From contig JAJPKL010000031.1 of NCBI GenBank assembly GCA_021323705.1, positions 1-41,809 on the forward strand: 41,809 nucleotides of DNA, given 5' to 3'. Source of the stretch: Nitrososphaerota archaeon (GTDB lineage: Archaea > Thermoproteota > Nitrososphaeria > Nitrososphaerales > Nitrosopumilaceae). Positions 24,211-32,473 of this stretch are shown here, one piece after another (the first letter of the stretch is position 1; every line of letters starts with the position of its first letter). Made by a program: the position numbers and the translations under genes. Under the pieces are notes generated by a model that saw only the letters and a list, made by a program, of their open reading frames with translations, searched no databases and was not told where the DNA came from.

Positions 24211-24753
24211 TTATTCTGCTGGTTGTTCCGGCTTTACTTCTTCAACAACTGGCTGTTGTTTTGTTTTGCCAAGCTCAACATCCGGTGACAAACTAACTTG
24301 ACCTTCTTCTTCTACGGTAACAGTATATGACGGAATGTTTACTATTCTCTCTCCTATCATGACATGTCCATGCACTACTGCCTGTCTTGCAAGATATGGA
24401 CTCTTGATGTTTGCTTTTTTCTGAATCACAGTTTGTAGTCTACGTGCCAACAAATCAGTTACTTTGAGATTTAGAACATCATCTAATGTAGAATTATCCT
24501 TGACTAGTCCTATTCTTGTCAATGATTTCATTAGAGTTGGTTCTTTCTTGTTTCGTACATCTTGCGTTAAAGCCAATAATGATCTTGCTTGATTTCTTAT
24601 TCTGGAAAGCTCCGTGTGTGCTTTCCAAAGCTCTCTTTTATTCTTGAGTCCATAAGTACCAAGAACATAGAGCTCTTCATTTAATAGATCATAATTCAGA
24701 GGTCGCTTTGGCTTTCTCCACATTTTGCGAGAATTCTTTGGATGATCTCCCAT
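24211..24753 (-). CDS. rps4: Small-subunit ribosomal protein uS4
   Basis: Primary rRNA-binding protein of the 30S subunit. It has the archaeal S4 beginning (KMWRKPKRPLNYDLLNEE), the KNKRELWKAHTELSRIRNQAR helix region, and an S4 RNA-binding fold around DLLARRLQT...ARQAVVHGHVMI. The C-terminus after about residue 155 is an acidic/Pro tail (VVEEVKPEQPAE) not needed for the core fold. The 180-residue length is normal for archaea. It follows rps13 by 10 bases, the common archaeal S13-S4 pair; the usual S11 and RpoD genes do not follow here. Confidence 0.96.
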   Translation of the reverse strand: MGDHPKNSRKMWRKPKRPLNYDLLNEELYVLGTYGLKNKRELWKAHTELSRIRNQARSLLALTQDVRNKKEPTLMKSLTRIGLVKDNSTLDDVLNLKVTDLLARRLQTVIQKKANIKSPYLARQAVVHGHVMIGERIVNIPSYTVTVEEEGQVSLSPDVELGKTKQQPVVEEVKPEQPAE

Positions 24754-24763
24754 TCTACTTCAC

Positions 24764-25405
24764 CTATTTGGCCTTCTTTTCAGCAGCTGGTTTTGCAGGA
24801 GCTGGCTTTGAGTCTTTGGCTGGAGCGGCCGCACCCTTTGCGGCTGCTGGAGCTGCTGCACCTTTCTCTGATGCTGGAGCCGCTGCTGGAGCTGCTGCAC
24901 CTTTCTCTGATGCTGGAGCGGCTGCTCCTTCAGCCGGTGCACCAGCTGGTAATACTTTGCCACCCTTACGAACTCCTACGGCTCCACCTTTTCTGCCGGT
25001 TGTACGAGTTCTTTGGCCTCTTACCTTTAGTCCATAAGTGTGACGAAATCCTCTCCAACTGTTCATTCCTTTCTCTCTTTCAACATCATTTCTTACATTG
25101 AAGTCTATATCAGAAGTAATCAAATGTAGATCGTTTCCCGTATCGATGTCCTTTCTCCTGTTAAGAAACCATGAGGGAATATTGACTGAAGATGGATTTC
25201 TCATGGCCTTTTCAATTTCTTCAACCTGAGATTCAGTAAGAAAACCTACATTACTATTGGGATTTATTTTTAATATATCTAAGATAGATTTTGCAAAATT
25301 GTAACCCATTCCCTTCACTTGACTTATACCAATTATTGTCTTTTTGGTACCGGGTATGTCCTTACCCGCAATCCTAACAATGTGTCTAAACTCCTGTGAA
25401 GACAA
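24764..25405 (-). CDS. rps13: Small-subunit ribosomal protein uS13 with Ala/Pro repeat tail
   Basis: Head protein of the 30S subunit contacting tRNA and 5S-side bridges. The core shows [15 protein letters not shown], the helix-turn segment, and the basic [13 protein letters not shown] end. After that it carries a tail of more than 60 residues made of Ala, Pro, Lys and Glu, including two copies of a 13-residue unit ([13 protein letters not shown]). The frame reaches an ATG at 25441, but homologues begin at [12 protein letters not shown]; the TTG at 25405 gives MSSQEFRH and lies about 29 bases after a TTTTTAT box. Co-transcribed with rps4. Confidence 0.95.
   Translation of the reverse strand: MSSQEFRHIVRIAGKDIPGTKKTIIGISQVKGMGYNFAKSILDILKINPNSNVGFLTESQVEEIEKAMRNPSSVNIPSWFLNRRKDIDTGNDLHLITSDIDFNVRNDVEREKGMNSWRGFRHTYGLKVRGQRTRTTGRKGGAVGVRKGGKVLPAGAPAEGAAAPASEKGAAAPAAAPASEKGAAAPAAAKGAAAPAKDSKPAPAKPAAEKKAK
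24843..24919 (-). repeat. Two tandem 38-base identical units, period 39
   Basis: Bases 24843-24880 and 24882-24919 are identical; the 39-base period keeps the reading frame and encodes two copies of a 13-residue Ala/Pro/Ser-Glu-Lys unit in the uS13 tail. Perfect identity at synonymous sites suggests recent slippage or unequal exchange. Confidence 0.9.
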
Positions 25406-25430
25406 GTATTGAAAAACCGCTTTTTCCCCG

Positions 25431-25437
25431 ATAAAAA
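25431..25437 (-). promoter_or_regulatory. TATA box of rps13-rps4
   Basis: TTTTTAT on the minus strand, centred about 29 bases before the TTG at 25405. Confidence 0.5.
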
Positions 25438-25459
25438 CCATGCTAAAAACAAATAATGC

Positions 25460-25466
25460 TTTAAAT
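25460..25466 (+). promoter_or_regulatory. TATA box of the AAA+/VWA operon
   Basis: TTTAAAT, centred 28 bases before the TTG at 25491. With the rps13 box it forms two back-to-back promoters in an 85-base gap. Confidence 0.5.
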
Positions 25467-25490
25467 CAGAATTTGATTCTATCTAGTATA

Positions 25491-27125
25491 TTGGCACAAG
25501 ATTTTGAAAATATTGTTAATCGTAGTTATGCCTCAGAACCAAAGTATACCGAAATTATGGCTGGTGTTCCTGAAGACTACAAACAGATAAAGACATTGGG
25601 CGCCCTCTTGGAAATAAATTACAAGATAGTAGGTGCTAAAGAACAACTGCGAAAGAACTTATCTTCAAAGATAAAGGCCAATGACACAAAATATCCAGGC
25701 ATAATCGGTTTTGACAATGATGTTGTACCGGCATTAGACCGAGCAATTCTATCATGTCATGACATGATATTGGTAGGTCAAATTGGTCAGGCAAAAACAA
25801 AGATTGCCCAGACTATTGCAGAAAATTTACTTTCACCGATGCCTGTAATCAGAGGGAGTATAACCAATGACTGTCCTATGGATCTACCGGCCCATAATCT
25901 GACTCTCTTACTACAAGACAAAGAAGATACCATGTCAAGTCCACGGTTTTACATAGATTTTGAGAGCATGGAAAAAATTCGCAATAACAAACTTGAAACT
26001 CCGATAGAGTGGATAGCGGGAAAAAACAGATTCAAATACGTTCTTGCAACTCCCGATGTTTCTGTAAAAGATCTAGTGGGACAGATTGATGCAATAAAAA
26101 TAACAAAAAAAGGAACAGAACTATATGAGATAGAATCTTATTCTCCTGGACAGTTAATGCAGGCAAAACATGGTTTGTTCTGCATTGATGAACTTCCTGT
26201 TCTTGATACAAGAAAACAAGTAGCACTTCTCTCAGTATTGCAAGAGGGGCGTTTCACCACAGGATCTTATCCAGTTATCTTTGAGCCAAAAACTGTTTTT
26301 TTTGCCACTGCTAATCCGATTGACTATACACATGCAGGCAAAATAATAGAACCTCTCTATGATAGATTAAAGAGTCATATCCATACACATTATCCAAAAA
26401 CATTGAACGACGAAATGCTAATAGTTGCCCAAGAGTCCAGAATGCCAAAATCATTCATTCCAATTTTCATGCTCAAAATGTTAGTAAGAGTCACACAAAA
26501 TGCACGTAAGAGTCAGGAAATTAATCAGGATAAAGGTGTCAGTGTTAGAATGAGCGTTCATGGACTCGAATTGTTGGTAGGTGAAGCTGAAAGAACAAGA
26601 GCGCTTTCTCATGGCATACTGCCATTGCCAAGACCAAGTGATATCATGTGCATTGAACAATGTGCCAAGTTTGAGCTTGCCGAATTGGATGACACTTCAG
26701 AGAACCGACAAAAAACACTAAAGAACCTAGTAGAGATGGCTGTCAAAGAGACATCACTAGAATATGTCAAAGACATAGAATCTAATGTTTTTGACATGAT
26801 CAAAAAAGAATTTGTAGGTAAAAACTTCCTAGTATCTCAAACACTTCTAGATTCCAATGGTATGGAATCGTCATATGAAAATCAACTCAAAAATTTCAAA
26901 TCCTTATCAGATGCGGTAGATAAAATCTATCAAAAAGTAATATCAGAACAACATGAATTTGTGAGTCAATCTAAAAAATGTAGCATTCCGCTTGACTCTC
27001 TAGAGTTCTCCGAAATGGCACGTCTTGAACTCAAGGCAGCAACATTAGAATTGGTTCTTGACGGTCTCTGCTTTGTAGAACCTAAAGTTTTGGATAAAAA
27101 AGAGGGCACGTATATTGCCGCATAG
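25491..27125 (+). CDS. AAA+ ATPase, MoxR/ChlI-like
   Basis: An AAA+ ATPase of the helix-2-insert clade that includes MoxR and the ChlI/BchI chelatase subunit. Walker A is GQIGQAKT (residues 96-103; Ala replaces the usual last Gly, as in ChlI), Walker B is GLFCIDEL (Asp233, Glu234), the sensor 1 segment is FFATANP, and EPLYDRL supplies the arginine-finger region. A further 200 or so C-terminal helical residues have no recognised domain and exceed ChlI length. The frame extends to an ATG at 25440 that overlaps the uS13 upstream frame; the TTG at 25491 has a well-placed TATA box and is preferred. It partners with the following VWA gene, whose start overlaps its end. The remodelled target is unknown. 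Confidence 0.88.
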   Translation: MAQDFENIVNRSYASEPKYTEIMAGVPEDYKQIKTLGALLEINYKIVGAKEQLRKNLSSKIKANDTKYPGIIGFDNDVVPALDRAILSCHDMILVGQIGQAKTKIAQTIAENLLSPMPVIRGSITNDCPMDLPAHNLTLLLQDKEDTMSSPRFYIDFESMEKIRNNKLETPIEWIAGKNRFKYVLATPDVSVKDLVGQIDAIKITKKGTELYEIESYSPGQLMQAKHGLFCIDELPVLDTRKQVALLSVLQEGRFTTGSYPVIFEPKTVFFATANPIDYTHAGKIIEPLYDRLKSHIHTHYPKTLNDEMLIVAQESRMPKSFIPIFMLKMLVRVTQNARKSQEINQDKGVSVRMSVHGLELLVGEAERTRALSHGILPLPRPSDIMCIEQCAKFELAELDDTSENRQKTLKNLVEMAVKETSLEYVKDIESNVFDMIKKEFVGKNFLVSQTLLDSNGMESSYENQLKNFKSLSDAVDKIYQKVISEQHEFVSQSKKCSIPLDSLEFSEMARLELKAATLELVLDGLCFVEPKVLDKKEGTYIAA

Positions 27126-28461
27126 TACATCATCGAGCTTTGTCTATTCTCTAAATGAAGAAAAAAGCTCGAAAGGCTCGTCCGAACCCGAGGTATCCAA
27201 TGAGCAACTAAGCAAAATCTTAAAAACAATGGCAAAGCACGTCTTGAAAGAAAAAACCCCCTCTGTACAGGATTTGGAAAAAATACTTCAAGGAGCAATG
27301 CAAGAACAATCAGCGCAATCCAAAACAAGTGAAGAAAAAAACGAACCTGACATTCATGGTAGCAACGAACCTATCACAAAGTATCTTCAAAAAAAAGGCT
27401 ATCTAAAGGACGACAAAAGATGGCTTACCAAGAAAGGATTTTTTGAAATTGGTCAGAGGATGCTTGAAGACATAATCAAAGCAATAAACGAAGGTGGCCT
27501 CGGGCTACATGAAACAAAAAACGTTGGGTCTGGTAGTATATTGCTTGATACTAGCATAAAACTAGAAAGAGGTGACGATATCAAAAATCTCGACATCCCA
27601 ACGACAATACTAAATTCTATACAGAGAGCCAAGAGTAAAAATCTGGAAATAGAATTTCCCATAAAACTTGAGTTTGAGGATTTTGAAAAATTTGAAACAA
27701 GAGAGGAGGTCAAGGTAGGAGTTGTCTATTGCATTGATCTAAGCTCTACAATGAAATACTCTCTTAGTTCTGGTGAGGGAAGCAGGATAGAAGCAGCAAA
27801 AAAAGCTTTATGGGCGTTATACGTTTTAAACAAAAAATTCTTTCCTGGCGACTCAATCTATGTTGTAGGCTTTGGCTCCCTTGCATCCGAGGTCAAACCC
27901 CATGACATACCATATCTTAAGACCTATGATGCAAATGATAATTTCTTACACTATACAAATTATCAAGCTGCGTTTAGGCTAGCACTTAAGATACTAAAAA
28001 AAGACGGCTTACACAATAAAAGAATAGTCATGATCACAGACGGACAACCCTCTGCATGTTTTGTAGATGATGAATCACAAAAAAACGCAATCTTATCGGA
28101 TAAGCCATATTCACATTTCTACAAACCTGATGGTGCAACTCTTGCTAAAATAAGAACTGAGAGAGAAGCAAAACTAGACATAGGAAACGAGATGGTATAC
28201 CTATGTTATAGATATAGACAGGTAGATCCTGCTATAGAAGTTAGAACATTGCAGGAAGCAAAAAAATGTAAACGGGAAGGCATAGAGATAGATACCATCA
28301 TGGTAAGCGAAGAAGCGGAACTTCTAAGTTATGTTGAAAATCTAGAAAAACATCTCAAAGGAAGGGCATACTACATTAATCCAGAAAAAATTGATAAAAT
28401 ACTCATAAACGATTTTATCTTAAACAAAAAAAAGGTACTCAGCTCAAAGCGTGGTTGGTGA
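27115..28461 (+). CDS. VWA-domain protein, partner of the AAA+ ATPase
   Basis: A 448-residue protein. Residues 1-130 are charged and helical, with a low-complexity Ser/Glu/Lys stretch (14-85). A von Willebrand factor A domain follows from about 200 to 400, with a complete MIDAS: Asp208-x-Ser210-x-Thr212 in CIDLSSTM, and a later TDGQPSA. The layout resembles the VWA half of ChlD or other MoxR-VWA pairs but lacks ChlD's AAA-like domain. The TTG start overlaps the ATPase by 11 bases, so the two are translated together. No signal peptide or membrane segment, so the complex is cytosolic. It probably recruits a substrate to the ATPase; a chelatase role is one option. Confidence 0.88.
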   Translation: MPHSTSSSFVYSLNEEKSSKGSSEPEVSNEQLSKILKTMAKHVLKEKTPSVQDLEKILQGAMQEQSAQSKTSEEKNEPDIHGSNEPITKYLQKKGYLKDDKRWLTKKGFFEIGQRMLEDIIKAINEGGLGLHETKNVGSGSILLDTSIKLERGDDIKNLDIPTTILNSIQRAKSKNLEIEFPIKLEFEDFEKFETREEVKVGVVYCIDLSSTMKYSLSSGEGSRIEAAKKALWALYVLNKKFFPGDSIYVVGFGSLASEVKPHDIPYLKTYDANDNFLHYTNYQAAFRLALKILKKDGLHNKRIVMITDGQPSACFVDDESQKNAILSDKPYSHFYKPDGATLAKIRTEREAKLDIGNEMVYLCYRYRQVDPAIEVRTLQEAKKCKREGIEIDTIMVSEEAELLSYVENLEKHLKGRAYYINPEKIDKILINDFILNKKKVLSSKRGW

Positions 28462-28466
28462 CTGCA

Positions 28467-28775
28467 ATGAGTGATTTTGATAAACGGAAAATGTTAGATA
28501 TTTTAGTCAATCCAAACGTTTCTGAAATTTTAGTAGAATTAGAAAATGGAGAAAAAACTTTGAACTATCTGACTGGAAAACTGCAGATATCTGAAAACGA
28601 AATCAAAGATAGACTGTCATATGTCATCGAACATGGGTTTGTTCTTGTAAAACAAGATGGAAAAGATGCAGTCTTTGGCGTAAACATTGAAAAACTAAAT
28701 AAAATCATGGAATCTGATGAAAACTTTGATGGAGTAGTCAATGGATTGACCGAACTGGATCAATTTCTTAACTAG
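28467..28775 (+). CDS. Small winged-helix-like protein, third gene of AAA+/VWA operon
   Basis: A 102-residue protein. The first 75 residues look like an ArsR-type winged helix: a helix over MLDILVNPNVSEILVEL, a turn, LTGKLQISENEIKDRLSYVIEHGFV as helix-turn-helix, and a beta wing (VLVKQDGKDAVFGV). The acidic C-terminal 25 residues form another helix. It may regulate the operon or act as a protein-interaction module. The frame extends to a GTG at 28455 that overlaps the VWA stop; the ATG at 28467 is more natural with a 5-base gap. Its last 8 bases overlap the convergent membrane protein gene. The DNA target is unknown. Confidence 0.75.
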   Translation: MSDFDKRKMLDILVNPNVSEILVELENGEKTLNYLTGKLQISENEIKDRLSYVIEHGFVLVKQDGKDAVFGVNIEKLNKIMESDENFDGVVNGLTELDQFLN

Positions 28776-29274
28776 TTGGTTTACCGCGTCTTTTTATGAA
28801 ATACATCATGCCTATTGCAAGGCCACTTAGACCTACTATCAAAATTATGACGCTAATTACATCAAGCAAGGTAGCGCCTTGAGGATAATACCCAATTATT
28901 CCAAGCACTTGGAGATCGCTTTGTGCAGCATTTTCTATTTTTAACTCGTAGGTACCTGCTGAAGAAATTGTGAAATTTTCCTGAAAGGGGCTTTTTGTTA
29001 TCGATTTTGTGATGATGGAGCTTCCACTGGGGTCTATAACATTAACATTGAGACTCTCACCATTTTTAAAATCTGATATCTGAACTGAATACACTCCATC
29101 TTTACTTTTCATAGGGTCTAAACTCTTACTTACATTCATAGCTGACCCGACAGAAAGACTTTGCTGCGAGGTAGCTATACTACTCATCTCATTCTCAGAC
29201 TGGGAAAATGAAATTAGTATGCCAGCTATTACAAGTATGCCGCTGACTATGAGTATTGCTTTTGGCTTTGCCAC
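28768..29274 (-). CDS. Hypothetical two-anchor membrane protein with extracytoplasmic beta domain
   Basis: A 168-residue protein with an N-terminal hydrophobic segment (residues 5-23, possibly an uncleaved signal anchor), an external Ser/Asn/Gly-rich domain of about 100 residues with beta-strand pattern (VYSVQISDF, SLNVNVIDPSG, GTYELKIENA), a second transmembrane helix at about 137-160 and a short basic tail (KRRGKPTS). The external domain resembles the beta-sandwich of emp24/GOLD-like or pre-peptidase domains, but no family is certain. It faces away from the large S-layer-like gene across a 120-base gap and a possibly shared TATA-like box, so a cell-envelope role is reasonable. Confidence 0.75.
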   Translation of the reverse strand: MAKPKAILIVSGILVIAGILISFSQSENEMSSIATSQQSLSVGSAMNVSKSLDPMKSKDGVYSVQISDFKNGESLNVNVIDPSGSSIITKSITKSPFQENFTISSAGTYELKIENAAQSDLQVLGIIGYYPQGATLLDVISVIILIVGLSGLAIGMMYFIKRRGKPTS

Positions 29275-29298
29275 ATGGAAGCTCCAGCAAATCCCTTA

Positions 29299-29306
29299 GT
29301 TAAAAC
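29299..29306. promoter_or_regulatory. Possible shared divergent TATA-like box
   Basis: GTTAAAAC is about 28 bases before the minus-strand ATG at 29274 and about 23 bases before an in-frame ATG at 29325 of the S-layer-like gene on the plus strand. If used on the plus strand with the ATG at 29397, the mRNA would have a leader of about 65 bases. Confidence 0.35.
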
Positions 29307-29396
29307 TTCGTGCCATTCTTCTATATGAAACATGCCGATGATTATTGGCAGAGGATAATTCATTCGACAAGGTTAATTCCAAGAAATAATTTTCAT

Positions 29397-32300
29397 ATGA
29401 TATTGTACAAAATATGTGCCCTTTTGTTATTGGTGATTCTTGTCTTTCCAAACATGTTGTCACTTGATGTGAAAGCCTATTCGGATCACCCAAACTTGTT
29501 TGTATCTGCAGAAAATAATGTTTTTCAAAATCATTTTGCTGGCGCAATGGTAATAGAAGTTATAGTAAAAGGAAATAACGTGCAATTAGATCAAGCCCAA
29601 GGAGAACCAAACGTTAACGTGAATGGGCGACAACTTCGTATGGCTCAAGCATCAGATGGATATTGGTATGCATTTTTTGCCAATACCAATGCCGCTAAAC
29701 AGGCTGATCAAATAGCTCTTGGGGGTAGTGCTGGCCAGAACCTAGACTTTGGGGTTTTTTGCTCTTCATCAACACCCTCCTCTGTACTTGGAGCTGACTT
29801 TTCACAAACTGATGGGATTGCAATTCCAGACTCCAACGGGCTTTCAGGTACAACTCAAGGTCTTGCATCTTTTGGAACATGCAGCGGTACTCCGCAACCG
29901 CCCTCTGTGAACCAGAATAATGTTGTTAAAAACTCACCCTCATTGAACACGAATTCAAATATATCTTCAGGACAAATTGGCGTCAACCCCAACATATGGC
30001 CAGTCATACAACTTTTTTCATTTAGTAATGATGTCAATGTAGAATACAACGGACCTACAGGAACACAAAGTGTAGATCTCACATACTTTGATATTCCAAA
30101 CATCGCGCTAGAACTTGATAGAAACGTATATTCTGCAGGGTCAGAAGTCTTTGCAACAATAAACGATATCCAATTAGATGAGGATCCAACATCACTGGAT
30201 TCGTGGACATTTAATGTAGATAGCCCTCAAGCAACTTTCTATAATGCGTTTCCACTGTATGGAGGAAGTAATCCATCAGGACTTGTAAATCTCTTGCCAT
30301 ATTTGAATAGCTTGGGATTCAAAGATAATGGCAAAGTAGAAATGAATGTTGGCAACGTTGTTAATCTAAAAACTAACAATCTGCAGACTGCCTCCTCAAT
30401 AACTTCACACAGCATTACCTACAACAAATTAGTAACGTTTGCAGAAACTGGTCCAAATACGGGTATCTTTACTAGTGATTACAACAGCATTTCAACAATT
30501 GGTGTATCATCAAATGCCCCAAGAGGACAATCCTCTACCATAGAGTATAATCTTCAATCTGCATCCATTGTTTCTGGGACTACCACTGCTGGTCTTACTC
30601 TTGGCAGTGGCCAAAAACAGTTTGGACCTGGCCAAAAAGAAACTATTACACTAACCGATAGCGATCAGATTCTAAACTCTGGTATTATTGAAACATTAAA
30701 TGTATTTAGAAGCTCGGCCATAGTGCCCACCCTAAAGATTGGAAATCCAGTCACATTGACTGGAGCTTCAGACGTAAATTTCTATCCTAACCCAAACAGT
30801 TTTTCAAACCCAATCTCTGTTCCCTCAAGTGTTACTGATCCAAACTCTGCCAGATTGATGTTAGATACAAGATCCGCTCCATCCACCAGCTTCTATGCAA
30901 TTACTATGAATCTGGGAATTACAGCTGCATCACTTGACAGTCTGCTTATTGACACTACACAATCCAACTCTGGTGGAACAAATTGGGTTAACTATGATTT
31001 CAGGTCACTCCAACAACAACTAGGTCTAAACTCCTTCTCAGGAGCAAGCATGACTCTTCACTTTGGAAGCGCATCCAGCAGCTCATCTGTTCAAATAGTA
31101 CCGTCGGGCAAGCTCTCTTCTGGAAATGGACTTGTACAAATCAGCAATTCCGCAGTTACTTCAATTGAATCCCAAACGCCATCATCCTCAGTATACCTTG
31201 AAATCAACTTTGGCAGCTCACCTGGCACAATCTCACATGAAACCGACACCCAACCAATCGTTTTTGATATCTTCTCTTTTGGAATGAAAAACAGTCAGAC
31301 AGTAAACAATGCTGTGTATAGAGCTGAATTGCAAGAAACGGCACCAGGCTCTGGAGTATTTACAGGCACGGTTGAATATGTGGTAGCAAATCAACTAAAC
31401 CAATTTGATCCAAATTTCATAAAAACACTACAAACATTTGGTAGCAACATAATATTTTTTGTAAATGGTCAATTAACAGATCAGAACGGAATCAACTTTT
31501 CTATCAAAAGTTCATCAGGTGGTCAACAAACTACCGTCACTTCAAAAAACAGCCTTCCAACACATACTGGTGTGGTAACACTTGATTCAGCAAATTATAG
31601 GATTGGCTCACCGGTCACAATAACATTGTACGATCCGGATCTTGCATCTGATACCATACAATCGTTTACAGCTGTAAGCGATCCAAACTCTCCTATAGCA
31701 GACACTGTGGGAGACTCGAGCGGAAACATACTGCTAGAAGTGTGGATAAAGGGCTTTAGATTTCACCAATGTACAATAAATGGCGTCTTTCACGGTGGAC
31801 TTGCTTCTTCAGGTTTCGCACTCACTCAGACCGCAGCAGGTTCAGGAATATTCAAAGGTGTATTCAAGATGCCATCGTGGATATGCAATCAAGACGGAAC
31901 TGCGTTGATATCTCCAGTCGGAGGAACAGTCCAGGCATGGTATCATGACTATATGGATGCATCAGGCCGTTCAGTCATAATAGGCTCAACAGTTGCTTCC
32001 TCACAAACATCGCAACCAACCCAAACCCAACCGTCTGCAACATCCACACCTGCCACATCGCAGCCTTCCGCGCCTAGCACTACCCAAGCATACAGTTCAA
32101 AAGTTACGCATGTCACACAAATTGGCAATGCCAATGGGATGCCATTGTTGCAAAATCCGAAGGTAGGACAGACAATAACTTTCAATGATATCATTTCGAA
32201 CGGAGACTATCAAAATGATCAAAAAATCTCTTACATTGTTCAAGTAAAAGATAGTCAAGGAAAAGTTGTATTCTTAAAGTGGGTAAGTGATACAGTAAGT

Positions 32301-32447
32301 CCATCAAACCAGATAAAGGCGCAACTCCAATGGACTCCTACAAGTCCGGGAAGCTATTCAGCCGAGGTCTATGTCTGGGACGGTATGGACTCGCTTGTCC
32401 CATTAACTATAAAAAATGGGTATCAATTTCAGGTACTTACTCAATAA
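29397..32447 (+). CDS. Large secreted S-layer-like surface protein
   Basis: A 1016-residue secreted protein. From the ATG at 29397 the N-terminus is a classical signal peptide (MILYKICALLLLVILVF, cleavage probably near VKA-YSDHP); longer starts at 29310 (GTG) and 29325 exist but give an overlong n-region. The mature part begins with a motif typical of Nitrososphaerota surface proteins (HPNLFVSAENN...NHFAGAMVIEV). Beta-rich repeats follow, marked three times by a [T/S]xPGSG[V/I]F-like segment: GPNTGIF, APGSGVF and AAGSGIF. A Thr/Ser/Pro/Gln linker (about 32000-32090) leads to a C-terminal Ig-like domain. No C-terminal anchor or PEFG tail is present. It may be an S-layer or S-layer-associated protein. 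Abundant NxS/T sites suggest glycosylation. Confidence 0.85.
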   Translation: MILYKICALLLLVILVFPNMLSLDVKAYSDHPNLFVSAENNVFQNHFAGAMVIEVIVKGNNVQLDQAQGEPNVNVNGRQLRMAQASDGYWYAFFANTNAAKQADQIALGGSAGQNLDFGVFCSSSTPSSVLGADFSQTDGIAIPDSNGLSGTTQGLASFGTCSGTPQPPSVNQNNVVKNSPSLNTNSNISSGQIGVNPNIWPVIQLFSFSNDVNVEYNGPTGTQSVDLTYFDIPNIALELDRNVYSAGSEVFATINDIQLDEDPTSLDSWTFNVDSPQATFYNAFPLYGGSNPSGLVNLLPYLNSLGFKDNGKVEMNVGNVVNLKTNNLQTASSITSHSITYNKLVTFAETGPNTGIFTSDYNSISTIGVSSNAPRGQSSTIEYNLQSASIVSGTTTAGLTLGSGQKQFGPGQKETITLTDSDQILNSGIIETLNVFRSSAIVPTLKIGNPVTLTGASDVNFYPNPNSFSNPISVPSSVTDPNSARLMLDTRSAPSTSFYAITMNLGITAASLDSLLIDTTQSNSGGTNWVNYDFRSLQQQLGLNSFSGASMTLHFGSASSSSSVQIVPSGKLSSGNGLVQISNSAVTSIESQTPSSSVYLEINFGSSPGTISHETDTQPIVFDIFSFGMKNSQTVNNAVYRAELQETAPGSGVFTGTVEYVVANQLNQFDPNFIKTLQTFGSNIIFFVNGQLTDQNGINFSIKSSSGGQQTTVTSKNSLPTHTGVVTLDSANYRIGSPVTITLYDPDLASDTIQSFTAVSDPNSPIADTVGDSSGNILLEVWIKGFRFHQCTINGVFHGGLASSGFALTQTAAGSGIFKGVFKMPSWICNQDGTALISPVGGTVQAWYHDYMDASGRSVIIGSTVASSQTSQPTQTQPSATSTPATSQPSAPSTTQAYSSKVTHVTQIGNANGMPLLQNPKVGQTITFNDIISNGDYQNDQKISYIVQVKDSQGKVVFLKWVSDTVSPSNQIKAQLQWTPTSPGSYSAEVYVWDGMDSLVPLTIKNGYQFQVLTQ

Positions 32448-32473
32448 ACCACAATGGTTCTAGCTATTAAAAT

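Noticed and set aside
24742-25101. Leucine-rich or alanine-rich frames opposite the uS13 tail
   Set aside because: They arise from the repeated Ala codons of the uS13 tail and have no start signal or family.
25439-25442. Start codons of two divergent genes overlapping in a single CATG
   Set aside because: Both longest frames begin here, but uS13 homology and a TATA-like box favour a TTG at 25405, and a second box favours a TTG at 25491 for the AAA+ gene, leaving a normal 85-base promoter region.
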